A stretch of DNA of 64,000 bases from Gordius sp. MW1 (lineage: Eukaryota; Nematomorpha; Gordioida; Gordea; Gordiidae), in assembly GCA_964036665.1 (NCBI GenBank), contig OZ038531.1:11284168-11348167 (forward strand), in the 5' to 3' direction. The notes beneath the pieces were generated by a model that ran no database searches, had not been told where the DNA came from, and was given only the letters and a program-made list of their open reading frames with translations. This document shows, piece after piece, positions 50,618 to 63,260 of the stretch. The stretch's first letter is position 1. Each line of letters begins with the position of its first letter. Made by a program: the position numbers and the translations under genes.

Positions 50618-51997
50618 GTTGTCTTTTGTCAAAATGATAGTTCTCGCAGCTTAAAACCTCTTTTCGGAAGTCAATCGAGGATAATAGGATTCTCAAATTG
50701 GCTTACTTTTATATATTTTTTTACACTCTTTCACATAGAATCGAAAAAAATAAATATTTTTACCTCAAAATTATTCACATATTTTTCTTTCAACCGTATG
50801 CATCCGATGAAAGTTGTCGTTTTCAGACGTGGTTTCGATGATAAAAAGTAAAAATTTATCAGAATCAAAAAACTATTACTTTAAAATCATGATCGCTTAG
50901 TAAATTTTTGAAAAATTAAGCACTCACGTTGCGATACAACAAACTAATCGCAACAATAAAACGTTGTCTTTTGTCAAAATGATAGTTCTCGCAGCTTAAA
51001 ACCTCTTTTCGGAAGTAAATCGAGGATAATAGAATTCTCAAATTGGCTTACTTTTATATATTTTTTCATGCTCTTTCACATAGAATGGAAAAAAATAAAT
51101 ATTTTTTCCTCAAAATTTTTCACATATTTTTCTTTGAACCGTATTCATCCGATGAAAGTTGTCGTTTTCAGACGTGGTTTCTATGATCCCAAGTAAAAAT
51201 TTATCAGAATCTGAAAACTATTACTTTGAAATCATGATCGCATAGAGCCATTTTCCAAAATTAAGCACTCACGTTGCGGTACAACAAACTAATCGCAACA
51301 ATAAAACGTTGTCTTTTGTCAAAATGATAGTTCTCGCAGCTTAAAACCTCTTTTCAGAAGTCAATCGAAGATAATAGGATTCTCAAATTGGCTTACTTTT
51401 ATATATTTTTTTACACTCTTTCACATAGAATTGAAAAAAATTAATATTTTTACCTCAAAATTTTTCACATATTTTTCTTTGAACCGTATTCTTCCGATGA
51501 AAGTTGTCGTTTTCAGACGTGGTTTCTATGATCCCAAGTAAAAATTTATCAGAATCAGAAAACTATTACTTTAAAATCATGATCGCATAGTAAATTTTTG
51601 AAAAATTAAGCACTCACGTTGCGATACAACAAACTAATCGCAACAATAAAACGTTGTCTTTTGTCAAAATGATAGTTCTCGCAGCTTAAAACCTCTTTTC
51701 GGAAGTAAATCGAGGATAATAGGATTCTCAAATTGGCTTACTTTTATATATTTTTTCATGCTCTTTCACATAGAATCGAAAAAAATAAATATTTTTACCT
51801 CAAAATTTTTCACATATTTTTCTTTGAACCGTATTCATCCGATGAAAGTTGTCGTTTTCAGACGTGGTTTCTATGATCCCAAGTAAAAATTTATCAGAAT
51901 CTGAAAACTATTACTTTGAAATCATGATCGCATAGAGCCATTTTCTTAAATTAAGCACTCACGTTGCGGTACAACAAACTAATCGCAACAATAAAAC
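50618..51997 (+). repeat. 1,725 bp HOR, contracted copy 2 (4 monomers)
   Basis: Monomers start at 50,618, 50,963, 51,308 and 51,653. The first is a hybrid: its 5' half (TCAATCGAGG, TTTTTTTACACTC) matches the monomer at 51,998 and its 3' half (ATTATTCAC, TTCAACCG, GCTTAGTAAATT) matches the one at 52,343. One monomer has therefore been removed by exchange within the unit. Confidence 0.85.
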
Positions 51998-53722
51998 GTT
52001 GTCTTTTGTCAAAATGATAGTTCTCGCAGCTTAAAACCTCTTTTCGGAAGTCAATCGAGGATAATAGGATTCTCAAATTGGCTTACTTTTATATATTTTT
52101 TTACACTCTTTCACATAGAATCGAAAAAAATAAATATTTTTACCTCAAAATTTTTCACATATTTTTCTTTGAACCGTATTCTTCCGATGAAAGTTGTCGT
52201 TTTCAGACGTGGTTTCTATGATCCCAAGTAAAAATTTATCAGAATCTAAAAACTATTACTTTGAAATCATAATCGCATAGAGCAGTTTTCAAAAATTAAG
52301 CACTCACGTGGCGATACAACAAACTAATCGCAACAATAAAACGTTGTCTTTTGTCAAAATGATAGTTCTCTCAGCTTAAAACCTCTTTTCAGAAGTCAAT
52401 CAAGGATAATAGGATTCTCAAATTGGCTTACTTTTATATATTTTTTCATGCTCTTTCACATAGAATCGAAAAAAATAAATATTTTTACCTCAAAATTATT
52501 CACATATTTTTCTTTCAACCGTATGCATCCGATGAAAGTTGTCGTTTTCAGACGTGGTTTCGATGATAAAAAGTAAAAATTTATCAGAATCAAAAAACTA
52601 TTACTTTAAAATCATGATCGCTTAGTAAATTTTTGAAAAATTAAGCACTCACGTTGCGATACAACAAACTAATCGCAACAATAAAACGTTGTCTTTTGTC
52701 AAAATGATAGTTCTCGCAGCTTAAAACCTCTTTTCGGAAGTAAATCGAGGATAATAGAATTCTCAAATTGGCTTACTTTTATATATTTTTTCATGCTCTT
52801 TCACATAGAATCGAAAAAAATAAATATTTTTACCTCAAAATTTTTCACATATTTTTCTTTGAACCGTATTCATCCGATGAAAGTTGTCGTTTTCAGACGT
52901 GGTTTCTATGATCCCAAGTAAAAATTTATCAGAATCTGAAAACTATTACTTTGAAATCATGATCGCATAGAGCCATTTTCCAAAATTAAGCACTCACGTT
53001 GCGGTACAACAAACTAATCGCAACAATAAAACGTTGTCTTTTGTCAAAATGATAGTTCTCGCAGCTTAAAACCTCTTTTCAGAAGTCAATCGAGGATAAT
53101 AGGATTCTCAAATTGGCTTACTTTTATATATTTTTTTACACTCTTTCACATAGAATCGAAAAAAATTAATATTTTTACCTCAAAATTTTTCACATATTTT
53201 TCTTTGAACCGTATTCTTCCGATGAAAGTTGTCGTTTTCAGACGTGGTTTCTATGATCCCAAGTAAAAATTTATCAGAATCAGAAAACTATTACTTTAAA
53301 ATCATGATCGCATAGTAAATTTTTGAAAAATTAAGCACTCACGTTGCGATACAACAAACTAATCGCAACAATAAAACGTTGTCTTTTGTCAAAATGATAG
53401 TTCTCGCAGCTTAAAACCTCTTTTCGGAAGTAAATCGAGGATAATAGGATTCTCAAATTGGCTTACTTTTATATATTTTTTCATGCTCTTTCACATAGAA
53501 TCGAAAAAAATAAATATTTTTACCTCAAAATTTTTCACATATTTTTCTTTGAACCGTATTCATCCGATGAAAGTTGTCGTTTTCAGACGTGGTTTCTATG
53601 ATCCCAAGTAAAAATTTATCAGAATCTGAAAACTATTACTTTAAAATCATGATCGCATAGAGCCATTTTCTAAAATTAAGCACTCACGTTGCGGTACAAC
53701 AAACTAATCGCAACAATAAAAC
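51998..53722 (+). repeat. 1,725 bp HOR, full copy 3
   Basis: Five 345 bp monomers at 51,998, 52,343, 52,688, 53,033 and 53,378. This appears to be the intact form. 'Gcttagtaaatt' at about 52,620 and 'tagaattctc' at about 52,755 each lie exactly 1,725 bp from their counterparts at 50,895/51,030 and 54,345/54,480. Confidence 0.9.
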
Positions 53723-55445
53723 GTTGTCTTTTGTCAAAATGATAGTTCTCGCAGCTTAAAACCTCTTTTCGGAAGTCAATCGAGGATAATAGGATTCTCA
53801 AATTGGCTTACTTTTATATATTTTTTTACACTCTTTCACATAGAATCGAAAAAAATAAATATTTTTACCTCAAAATTTTTCACATATTTTTCTTTGAACC
53901 GTATTCTTCCGATGAAAGTTGTCGTTTTCAGACGTAGTTTCTATGATCCCAAGTAAAAATTTATCAGAATCTAAAAACTATTACTTTGAAATCATAATCG
54001 CATAGAGCAGTTTTCAAAAATTAAGCACTCACGTGGCGATACAACAAACTAATCGCAACAATAAAACGTTGTCTTTTGTCAAAATGATAGTTCTCTCAGC
54101 TTAAAACCTCTTTTCAGAAGTCAATCAAGGATAATAGGATTCTCAAATTGGCTTACTTTTATATATTTTTTCATGCTCTTTCACATAGAATCGAAAAAAA
54201 TAAATATTTTTACCTCAAAATTATTCACATATTTTTCTTTCAACCGTATGCATCCGATGAAAGTTGTCGTTTTCAGACGTGGTTTCGATGATAAAAAGTA
54301 AAAATTTATCAGAATCAAAAAACTATTACTTTAAAATCATGATCGCTTAGTAAATTTTTGAAAAATTAAGCACTCACGTTGCGATACAACAAACTAATCG
54401 CAACAATAACGTTGTCTTTTGTCAAAATGATAGTTCTCGCAGCTTAAAACCTCTTTTCGGAAGTAAATCGAGGATAATAGAATTCTCAAATTGGCTTACT
54501 TTTATATATTTTTTCATGCTCTTTCACATAGAATCGAAAAAAATAAATATTTTTACCTCAAAATTTTTCACATATTTTTCTTTGAACCGTATTCATCCGA
54601 TGAAAGTTGTCGTTTTCAGACGTGGTTTCTATGATCCCAAGTAAAAATTTATCAGAATCTGAAAACTATTACTTTGAAATCATGATCGCATAGAGCCATT
54701 TTCCAAAATTAAGCACTCACGTTGCGGTACAACAAACTAATCGCAACAATAAAACGTTGTCTTTTGTCAAAATGATAGTTCTCGCAGCTTAAAACCTCTT
54801 TTCAGAAGTCAATCGAGGATAATAGGATTCTCAAATTGGCTTACTTTTATATATTTTTTTACACTCTTTCACATAGAATCGAAAAAAATTAATATTTTTA
54901 CCTCAAAATTTTTCACATATTTTTCTTTGAACCGTATTCTTCCGATGAAAGTTGTCGTTTTCAGACGTGGTTTCTATGATCCCAAGTAAAAATTTATCAG
55001 AATCAGAAAACTATTACTTTAAAATCATGATCGCATAGTAAATTTTTGAAAAATTAAGCACTCACGTTGCGATACAACAAACTAATCGCAACAATAAAAC
55101 GTTGTCTTTTGTCAAAATGATAGTTCTCGCAGCTTAAAACCTCTTTTCGGAAGTAAATCGAGGATAATAGGATTCTCAAATTGGCTTACTTTTATATATT
55201 TTTTCATGCTCTTTCACATAGAATCGAAAAAAATAAATATTTTTACCTAAAAATTTTTCACGTATTTTTCTTTCTACCGGATGCATCCGATGAAAGGTGT
55301 CGTTTTCAGACATGGTTTCTGTGATCCCAAGTAAAAATTTATATGAATCTGAAAACTATTACTTTGAAATCATGATCGCATAATGCATTTTTGAAAAATT
55401 AAGCACTCACGTTGCGATAAAACAAACTAATCGCAACAATAAAAC
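53723..55445 (+). repeat. 1,725 bp HOR, copy 4, decaying at 3' end
   Basis: Five monomers at 53,723, 54,068, 54,411, 54,756 and 55,101. A 2 bp loss gives 'caataacgttg' at about 54,408. The fifth monomer matches copy 3 until about 55,245 and then switches to type C sequence (TTCTACCGGATGCATCC, 'cagacatgg', 'ctgtgatccc'), marking the end of this HOR domain inside a monomer. Confidence 0.87.
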
Positions 55446-57742
55446 GTTGTCTTTTGTCAAAATGATGGTTCTCGCAGCTTAAAACCTCTTTGCGGAAGTT
55501 AATCGAGGATAATAGAATTCTCAAATTGGCTTACTTTTATATATTTTTTCATGCTCTTTCACATAGAATCGAAAAAAATAAATATTTTTACCTCAAACCT
55601 TTTTACATATTTTTCTTTCTACCGTATGCATCCGATGAAAGGTGTCGTTTTAAGACATGGTTTCTATGATCCCAAGTAAAAATTTATATGAATCTGAAAA
55701 CTATTACTTTGAAATCATGATCGCATAGAGCCATTTTCAAAAATTAACCACTCACGTTGCGGTACAACAAACTAATCGCAACAATAAAACGTTGTCTATT
55801 GTCAAAATGATAGTTCTCGCAGCTTAAAACCTCTTTTCGGAAGTCAATCGAGGATAATAGGATTCTCAAATTGGCTTACTTTTATATATTTTTTCATGCT
55901 CTTTCACATAGAATCGAAAAAAAATAAATATTTTTACCTCAAAATTTTTCACATATTTTTCTTTGAACCGTATTCATCCGATGAAAGTTGTCGTTTTCAG
56001 ACGTGGTTTCTATGATCCCAAGAAAAAATTTATATGAATCTGAAAACTATTACTTTGAAATCATGATCGCATAGAGCCATTTTCAAAAATTAAGCACTCA
56101 CGTTGCGATACAACAAACTAATCGCAACAATAAAAGTTGTCTTTTGTCAAAATGATAGTTCTCGCAGCTTAAAACCTCTTTGCGGAAGTCAATCGAGGAT
56201 AATAGGATTCTCAAATTGGCTTACTTTTATATATTTTTTTACGCTCTTTCACATAGAATCGAAAAAAATAAATATTTTTACCTCAAAAGTTTTCACATAT
56301 TTTTCTTTGAACCGTATTCATCCGATGAAAGTTGTCGTTTTCAGACGTGGTTTCGATGATAAAAAGTAAAAATTTATCAGAATCAGAAAACTATTACTTT
56401 AAAATCATGATCGCATAGTAAATTTTTGAAAAATTAAGCACTCACGTTGCGATACAACAAACTAATCGCAAAAATAAAACGTTGTCTTTTGTCAAAATGA
56501 TAGTTCTCGCAGCTTAAAACCTCTTTTCTGAAGTAAATCGAGGATAATAGGATTCTCAAATTGGCTTACTTTTATATATTTTTTCATGCTCTTTCACATA
56601 GAATCGAAAAAAATAAATATTTTTACCTCAAAATTTTTCACATATTATTCTTTGAACCGTATTCATCCGATGAAAGTTGTCGTTTTCAGACGTGGTTTCT
56701 ATGATCCCAAGTAAAAATTTATCAGAATCTAAAAACTATTCTTTGAAATCATAATCGCATAGAGCAGTTTTCAAAAATTAAGCCCTCACGTTGCGATACA
56801 ACAAACTAATCGCAACAATAAAACGTTGTCTTTTGTCAAAATGATAGTTCTCGCAGCTTATAACCTCTTTTCGGAAGTAAATCGAGGATAATAGGATTCT
56901 CAAATTGGCTTACTTCTATATATTTTTTCATGCTCTTTCACATAGAATCGAAAAAAATAAATATTTTTACCTCAAAATTTTTCACATATTTTTCTTTCTA
57001 CCGTATGCATCCGATGAAAGGTGTCGTTTTCAGACATGGTTTCTATGATCCCAAGTAAAAATTTATATGAATCTGAAAACTATTACTTTGAAATCATGAT
57101 CGCATAATGCCTTTTTGAAAAATTAAGCACTCACGTTGCGATACAACAAACTAATCGCAACAATAAAACGTTGTCTTTTGTCAAAATGATAGTTCTCGCA
57201 GCTTAAAACCTCTTTGCGGAAGTCAATCGAGGATAATAGAATTCTCAAATTGGCTTACTTTTATATATTTTTTTACGCTCTTTCACATAGAATCGAAAAA
57301 AATAAATATTTTTACCTCAAAATTTTTCACATATTTTTCTTTGAACCGTATTCATCTGATGAAAGTTGTCGTTTTCAGACGTGGTTTCTATGATCCCAAG
57401 TAAAAATTTATCAGAATCTGAAAACTATTACTTTGAAATCATGATCGCATAGAGCCATTTTCAAAAATTAAGCACTCACGTTGCGGTACAACAAACTAAT
57501 CGCAACAATAAAACGTTGTCTATTGTCAAAATGATAGTTCTCGCAGCTTAAAACCTCTTTTCGGAAGTCAATCGAGCATAATAGGATTCTCAAATTGGCT
57601 TACTTTTATATATTTTTTCATGCTCTTTCACATAGAATTGAAAAAAATAAATATTTTTACCTCAAAATTTTTCACATATTTTTCTTTGAACCGTATTCAT
57701 CCGATGAAAGTTGTCGTTTTCAGACGTGGTTTCTATGATCCC
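55446..57742 (+). repeat. Satellite array, transition to eight-monomer HOR
   Basis: About six to seven monomers. From 55.26 to 56.6 kb the order resembles 58.7-59.8 kb, with one extra monomer near 55.8-56.1 kb, so it looks like an older copy of part of the next HOR. From 57.48 to 57.74 kb it resembles 32.05-32.3 and 35.1-35.38 kb ('gtctattgtc', 'gagcataatagg', 'gaattgaaa'). The mononucleotide changes are too irregular for a clean unit boundary. Confidence 0.78.
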
Positions 57743-60501
57743 GTAAAAATTTATCAGAATCTAAAAACTATTACTTTGAAATCATAATCGCATAGAGCAG
57801 TTTTCAAAAATTAAGCACTCACGTGGCGATACAACAAACTAATCGCAACAATAAAACGTTGTCTTTTGTCAAAATGATAGTTCTCGCAGCTTAAAACCTC
57901 TTTTCAGAAGTCAATCGAGAATAATAGGATTCTCAAATTGGCTTACTTTTATATATTTTTTTATGCTCTTTCACATAGAATCGAAAAAAATAAATATTTT
58001 TACCTAAAAATTTTTCACATATTTTTCTTTGAACCGTATTCATCCGATGAAAGTTGTCGTTTTCAGACGTGGTTTCTATGATCCCAAGTAAAAATTTATC
58101 AGAATCTAAAAACTATTACTTTGAAATCATAATCGCATAGAGCAGTTTTCAAAAATTAAGCACTCACGTTGCGATACAAAAACTAATAGCAACAATAAAA
58201 CGTTGTCTTTTGTCAAAATGATGGTTCTCGCAGCTTAAAACCTCTTTGCGGAAGTTAATCGAGGATAATAGAATTCTCAAATTGGCTTACTTTTATATAT
58301 TTTTTCATGCTCTTTCACATAGAATCGAAAAAAATAAATATTTTTACCTCAAACCTTTTTACATATTTTTCTTTCTACCGTATGCATCCGATGAAAGGTG
58401 TCGTTTTAAGACATGGTTTCTATGATCCCAAGTAAAAATTTATCAGAATCAGAAAACTTTTACTTTGAAATCATGATCGCATAGTGCATTTTTGATAAAA
58501 TTAAGCACTCACGTAGCGATACAACAAACTAATCGCAAGAATAAAACGTTGTCTTTTGTCAAAATGATAGTTCTCGCAGCTTAAAACCTCTTTGCGGAAG
58601 TCAATCGAGGATAATAGGATTCTCAAATTGGCTTACTTTTATATATTTTTTCATGCTCTTTCACATAGAATCGAAAAAAATAAATATTTTTACCTCAAAA
58701 TTTTTCACATATTTTTCTTTCTACCGGATGCATCCGATGAAAGGTGTCGTTTTCAGACATGGTTTCTGTGATCCCAAGTAAAAATTTATATGAATCTGAA
58801 AACTATTACTTTGAAATCATGATCGCATAATGCATTTTTGAAAAATTAAGCACTCACGTTGCGATACAACAAACTAATCGCAACAATAAAACGTTGTCTT
58901 TTGTCAAAATGATGGTTCTCGCAGCTTAAAACCTCTTTGCGGAAGTTAATCGAGGATAATAGAATTCTCAAATTGGCTTACTTTTATATATTTTTTCATG
59001 CTCTTTCACATAGAATCGAAAAAAATAAATATTTTTACCTCAAACCTTTTTACATATTTTTCTTTCTACCGTATGCATCCGATGAAAGGTGTCGTTTTAA
59101 GACATGGTTTCTATGATCCCAAGTAAAAATTTATATGAATCTGAAAACTATTACTTTGAAATCATGATCGCATAGAGCCATTTTCAAAAATTAACCACTC
59201 ACGTTGCGGTACAACAAACTAATCGCAACAATAAATGTTGTCTTTTGTCAAAATGATAGTTCTCGCAGCTTAAAACCTCTTTGCGGAAGTCAATTGAGGA
59301 TAATAGGATTCTCAAATTGGCTTACTTTTATATATTTTTTTACGCTCTTTCACATAGAATCGAAAAAAATAAATATTTTTACCTCAGAAGTTTTCACATA
59401 TTTTTCTTTGAACCGTATTCATCCGATGAAAGTTGTCGTTTTCAGACGTGGTTTCGATGATAAAAAGTAAAAATTTATCAGAATCAGAAAACTATTACTT
59501 TAAAATCATGATCGCATAGTAAATTTTTGAAAAATTAAGCACTCACGTTGCGATACAACAAACTAATCGCAAAAATAAAACGTTGTCTTTTGTCAAAATG
59601 ATAGTTCTCGCAGCTTAAAACCTCTTTTCGGAAGTAAATCGAGGATAATAGGATTCTCAAATTGGCTTACTTTTATATATTTTTTCATGCTCTTTCACAT
59701 AGAATCGAAAAAAATAAATATTTTTACCTCAAAATTATTCACTTTGTTTTCTTTCAACCGTATGCATCCGATGAAAGTTGTCGTTTTCAGGCGTGGTTTC
59801 GATGATTAAAAGTAAAAATTTATCAGAATCAGAAAACTATTACTTTAAAATCATGATCGCTTAGTAAATTTTTGAAAAATTAAGCACTCACGTTGCGATA
59901 CAACAAACTAATCGCAACAATAAAACGTTGTCTTTTGTCAAAATGATAGTTCTCGCAGCTTAAAACCTCTTTTCTGAAGTAAATCGAGGATAATAGGATT
60001 CTCAAATTGGCTTACTTTTATATATTTTTTCATGCTCTTTCACATAGAATCGAGAAAAATAAATATTTTTACCTCAAAATTTTTCACATATTTTTCTTTG
60101 AACCGTATTCATCCGATGAAAGTTGTCGTTTTCAGACGTGGTTTCTATGATCCCAAGTAAAAATTTATCAGAATCTGAAAACTATTACTTTGAAATCATG
60201 ATCGCATAGAGCCATTTTCAAAAATTAAGCACTCACGTTGCGGTACAACAAACTAATCGCAACAATAAAACGTTGTCTTTTGTCAAAATGATAGTTCTCG
60301 CAGCTTAAAACCTCTTTTCGGAAGTCAATCGAGGATAAAAGGATTCTCAAATTGGCTTACTTTTATATATTTTTTTACGCTCTTTCACATAGAATCGAAA
60401 AAAATAAATATTTTTACCTCAAAATTTTTCACATTATTTTCTTTGAACCGTATTCATCCGATGAAAGTTGTCGTTTTCAGACGTGGTTTCTATGATCCCA
60501 A
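57743..60501 (+). repeat. Eight-monomer HOR, copy 1 (2,759 bp)
   Basis: Ordered markers: GATGGTTCTCG (58,220), AAACCTTTTTAC, TTGATAAAATT, the palindrome CGGATGCATCCG, a second GATGGTTCTCG, 'aataaatgttgtc', 'caattgagg', 'cagaagttttcac', ATTATTCACTTTG, 'gaatcgagaaaaat' and CACATTATTTTC. Every one recurs 2,759 bp to the right. Confidence 0.92.
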
Positions 60502-63260
60502 GTAAAAATTTATCAGAATCTAAAAACTATTACTTTGAAATCATAATCGCATAGAGCAGTTTTCAAAAATTAAGCACTCACGTGGCGATACAACAAACTA
60601 ATCGCAACAATAAAACGTTGTCTTTTGTCAAAATGATAGTTCTCGCAGCTTAAAACCTCTTTTCAGAAGTCAATCGAGAATAATAGGATTCTCAAATTGG
60701 CTTACTTTTATATATTTTTTTATGCTCTTTCACATAGAATCGAAAAAAATAAATATTTTTACCTAAAAATTTTTCACATATTTTTCTTTGAACCGTATTC
60801 ATCCGATGAAAGTTGTCGTTTTCAGACGTGGTTTCTATGATCCCAAGTAAAAATTTATCAGAATCTAAAAACTATTACTTTGAAATCATAATCGCATAGA
60901 GCAGTTTTCAAAAATTAAGCACTCACGTTGCGATACAAAAACTAATAGCAACAATAAAACGTTGTCTTTTGTCAAAATGATGGTTCTCGCAGCTTAAAAC
61001 CTCTTTGCGGAAGTTAATCGAGGATAATAGAATTCTCAAATTGGCTTACTTTTATATATTTTTTCATGCTCTTTCACATAGAATCGAAAAAAATAAATAT
61101 TTTTACCTCAAACCTTTTTACATATTTTTCTTTCTACCGTATGCATCCGATGAAAGGTGTCGTTTTAAGACATGGTTTCTATGATCCCAAGTAAAAATTT
61201 ATCAGAATCAGAAAACTTTTACTTTGAAATCATGATCGCATAGTGCATTTTTGATAAAATTAAGCACTCACGTAGCGATACAACAAACTAATCGCAAGAA
61301 TAAAACGTTGTCTTTTGTCAAAATGATAGTTCTCGCAGCTTAAAACCTCTTTGCGGAAGTCAATCGAGGATAATAGGATTCTCAAATTGGCTTACTTTTA
61401 TATATTTTTTCATGCTCTTTCACATAGAATCGAAAAAAATAAATATTTTTACCTCAAAATTTTTCACATATTTTTCTTTCTACCGGATGCATCCGATGAA
61501 AGGTGTCGTTTTCAGACATGGTTTCTGTGATCCCAAGTAAAAATTTATATGAATCTGAAAACTATTACTTTGAAATCATGATCGCATAATGCATTTTTGA
61601 AAAATTAAGCACTCACGTTGCGATACAACAAACTAATCGCAACAATAAAACGTTGTCTTTTGTCAAAATGATGGTTCTCGCAGCTTAAAACCTCTTTGCG
61701 GAAGTTAATCGAGGATAATAGAATTCTCAAATTGGCTTACTTTTATATATTTTTTCATGCTCTTTCACATAGAATCGAAAAAAATAAATATTTTTACCTC
61801 AAACCTTTTTACATATTTTTCTTTCTACCGTATGCATCCGATGAAAGGTGTCGTTTTAAGACATGGTTTCTATGATCCCAAGTAAAAATTTATATGAATC
61901 TGAAAACTATTACTTTGAAATCATGATCGCATAGAGCCATTTTCAAAAATTAACCACTCACGTTGCGGTACAACAAACTAATCGCAACAATAAATGTTGT
62001 CTTTTGTCAAAATGATAGTTCTCGCAGCTTAAAACCTCTTTGCGGAAGTCAATTGAGGATAATAGGATTCTCAAATTGGCTTACTTTTATATATTTTTTT
62101 ACGCTCTTTCACATAGAATCGAAAAAAATAAATATTTTTACCTCAGAAGTTTTCACATATTTTTCTTTGAACCGTATTCATCCGATGAAAGTTGTCGTTT
62201 TCAGACGTGGTTTCGATGATAAAAAGTAAAAATTTATCAGAATCAGAAAACTATTACTTTAAAATCATGATCGCATAGTAAATTTTTGAAAAATTAAGCA
62301 CTCACGTTGCGATACAACAAACTAATCGCAAAAATAAAACGTTGTCTTTTGTCAAAATGATAGTTCTCGCAGCTTAAAACCTCTTTTCGGAAGTAAATCG
62401 AGGATAATAGGATTCTCAAATTGGCTTACTTTTATATATTTTTTCATGCTCTTTCACATAGAATCGAAAAAAATAAATATTTTTACCTCAAAATTATTCA
62501 CTTTGTTTTCTTTCAACCGTATGCATCCGATGAAAGTTGTCGTTTTCAGGCGTGGTTTCGATGATTAAAAGTAAAAATTTATCAGAATCAGAAAACTATT
62601 ACTTTAAAATCATGATCGCTTAGTAAATTTTTGAAAAATTAAGCACTCACGTTGCGATACAACAAACTAATCGCAACAATAAAACGTTGTCTTTTGTCAA
62701 AATGATAGTTCTCGCAGCTTAAAACCTCTTTTCTGAAGTAAATCGAGGATAATAGGATTCTCAAATTGGCTTACTTTTATATATTTTTTCATGCTCTTTC
62801 ACATAGAATCGAGAAAAATAAATATTTTTACCTCAAAATTTTTCACATATTTTTCTTTGAACCGTATTCATCCGATGAAAGTTGTCGTTTTCAGACGTGG
62901 TTTCTATGATCCCAAGTAAAAATTTATCAGAATCTGAAAACTATTACTTTGAAATCATGATCGCATAGAGCCATTTTCAAAAATTAAGCACTCACGTTGC
63001 GGTACAACAAACTAATCGCAACAATAAAACGTTGTCTTTTGTCAAAATGATAGTTCTCGCAGCTTAAAACCTCTTTTCGGAAGTCAATCGAGGATAATAG
63101 GATTCTCAAATTGGCTTACTTTTATATATTTTTTTACGCTCTTTCACATAGAATCGAAAAAAATAAATATTTTTACCTCAAAATTTTTCACATTATTTTC
63201 TTTGAACCGTATTCATCCGATGAAAGTTGTCGTTTTCAGACGTGGTTTCTATGATCCCAA
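60502..63260 (+). repeat. Eight-monomer HOR, copy 2 (2,759 bp)
   Basis: Nearly identical to copy 1. In a marker-by-marker comparison the only substitution I noticed was 'gataaaagg' at about 60,337 (copy 1) against 'gataatagg' at about 63,096. Small indels shared by both copies keep the offset constant. This is the most recent large duplication in the window, or possibly an assembly duplication. Confidence 0.92.

Noticed and set aside
226..62229. Many 60-91 codon open frames on both strands, such as 606-839, 17,496-17,684, 33,802-34,035 and the minus-strand frame at 32,694-32,876
   Set aside because: All are translations of the same satellite monomer in three frames. They open and close through single-base indels between copies, overlap one another, mostly lack a consistent ATG, and have no homology I recognise.
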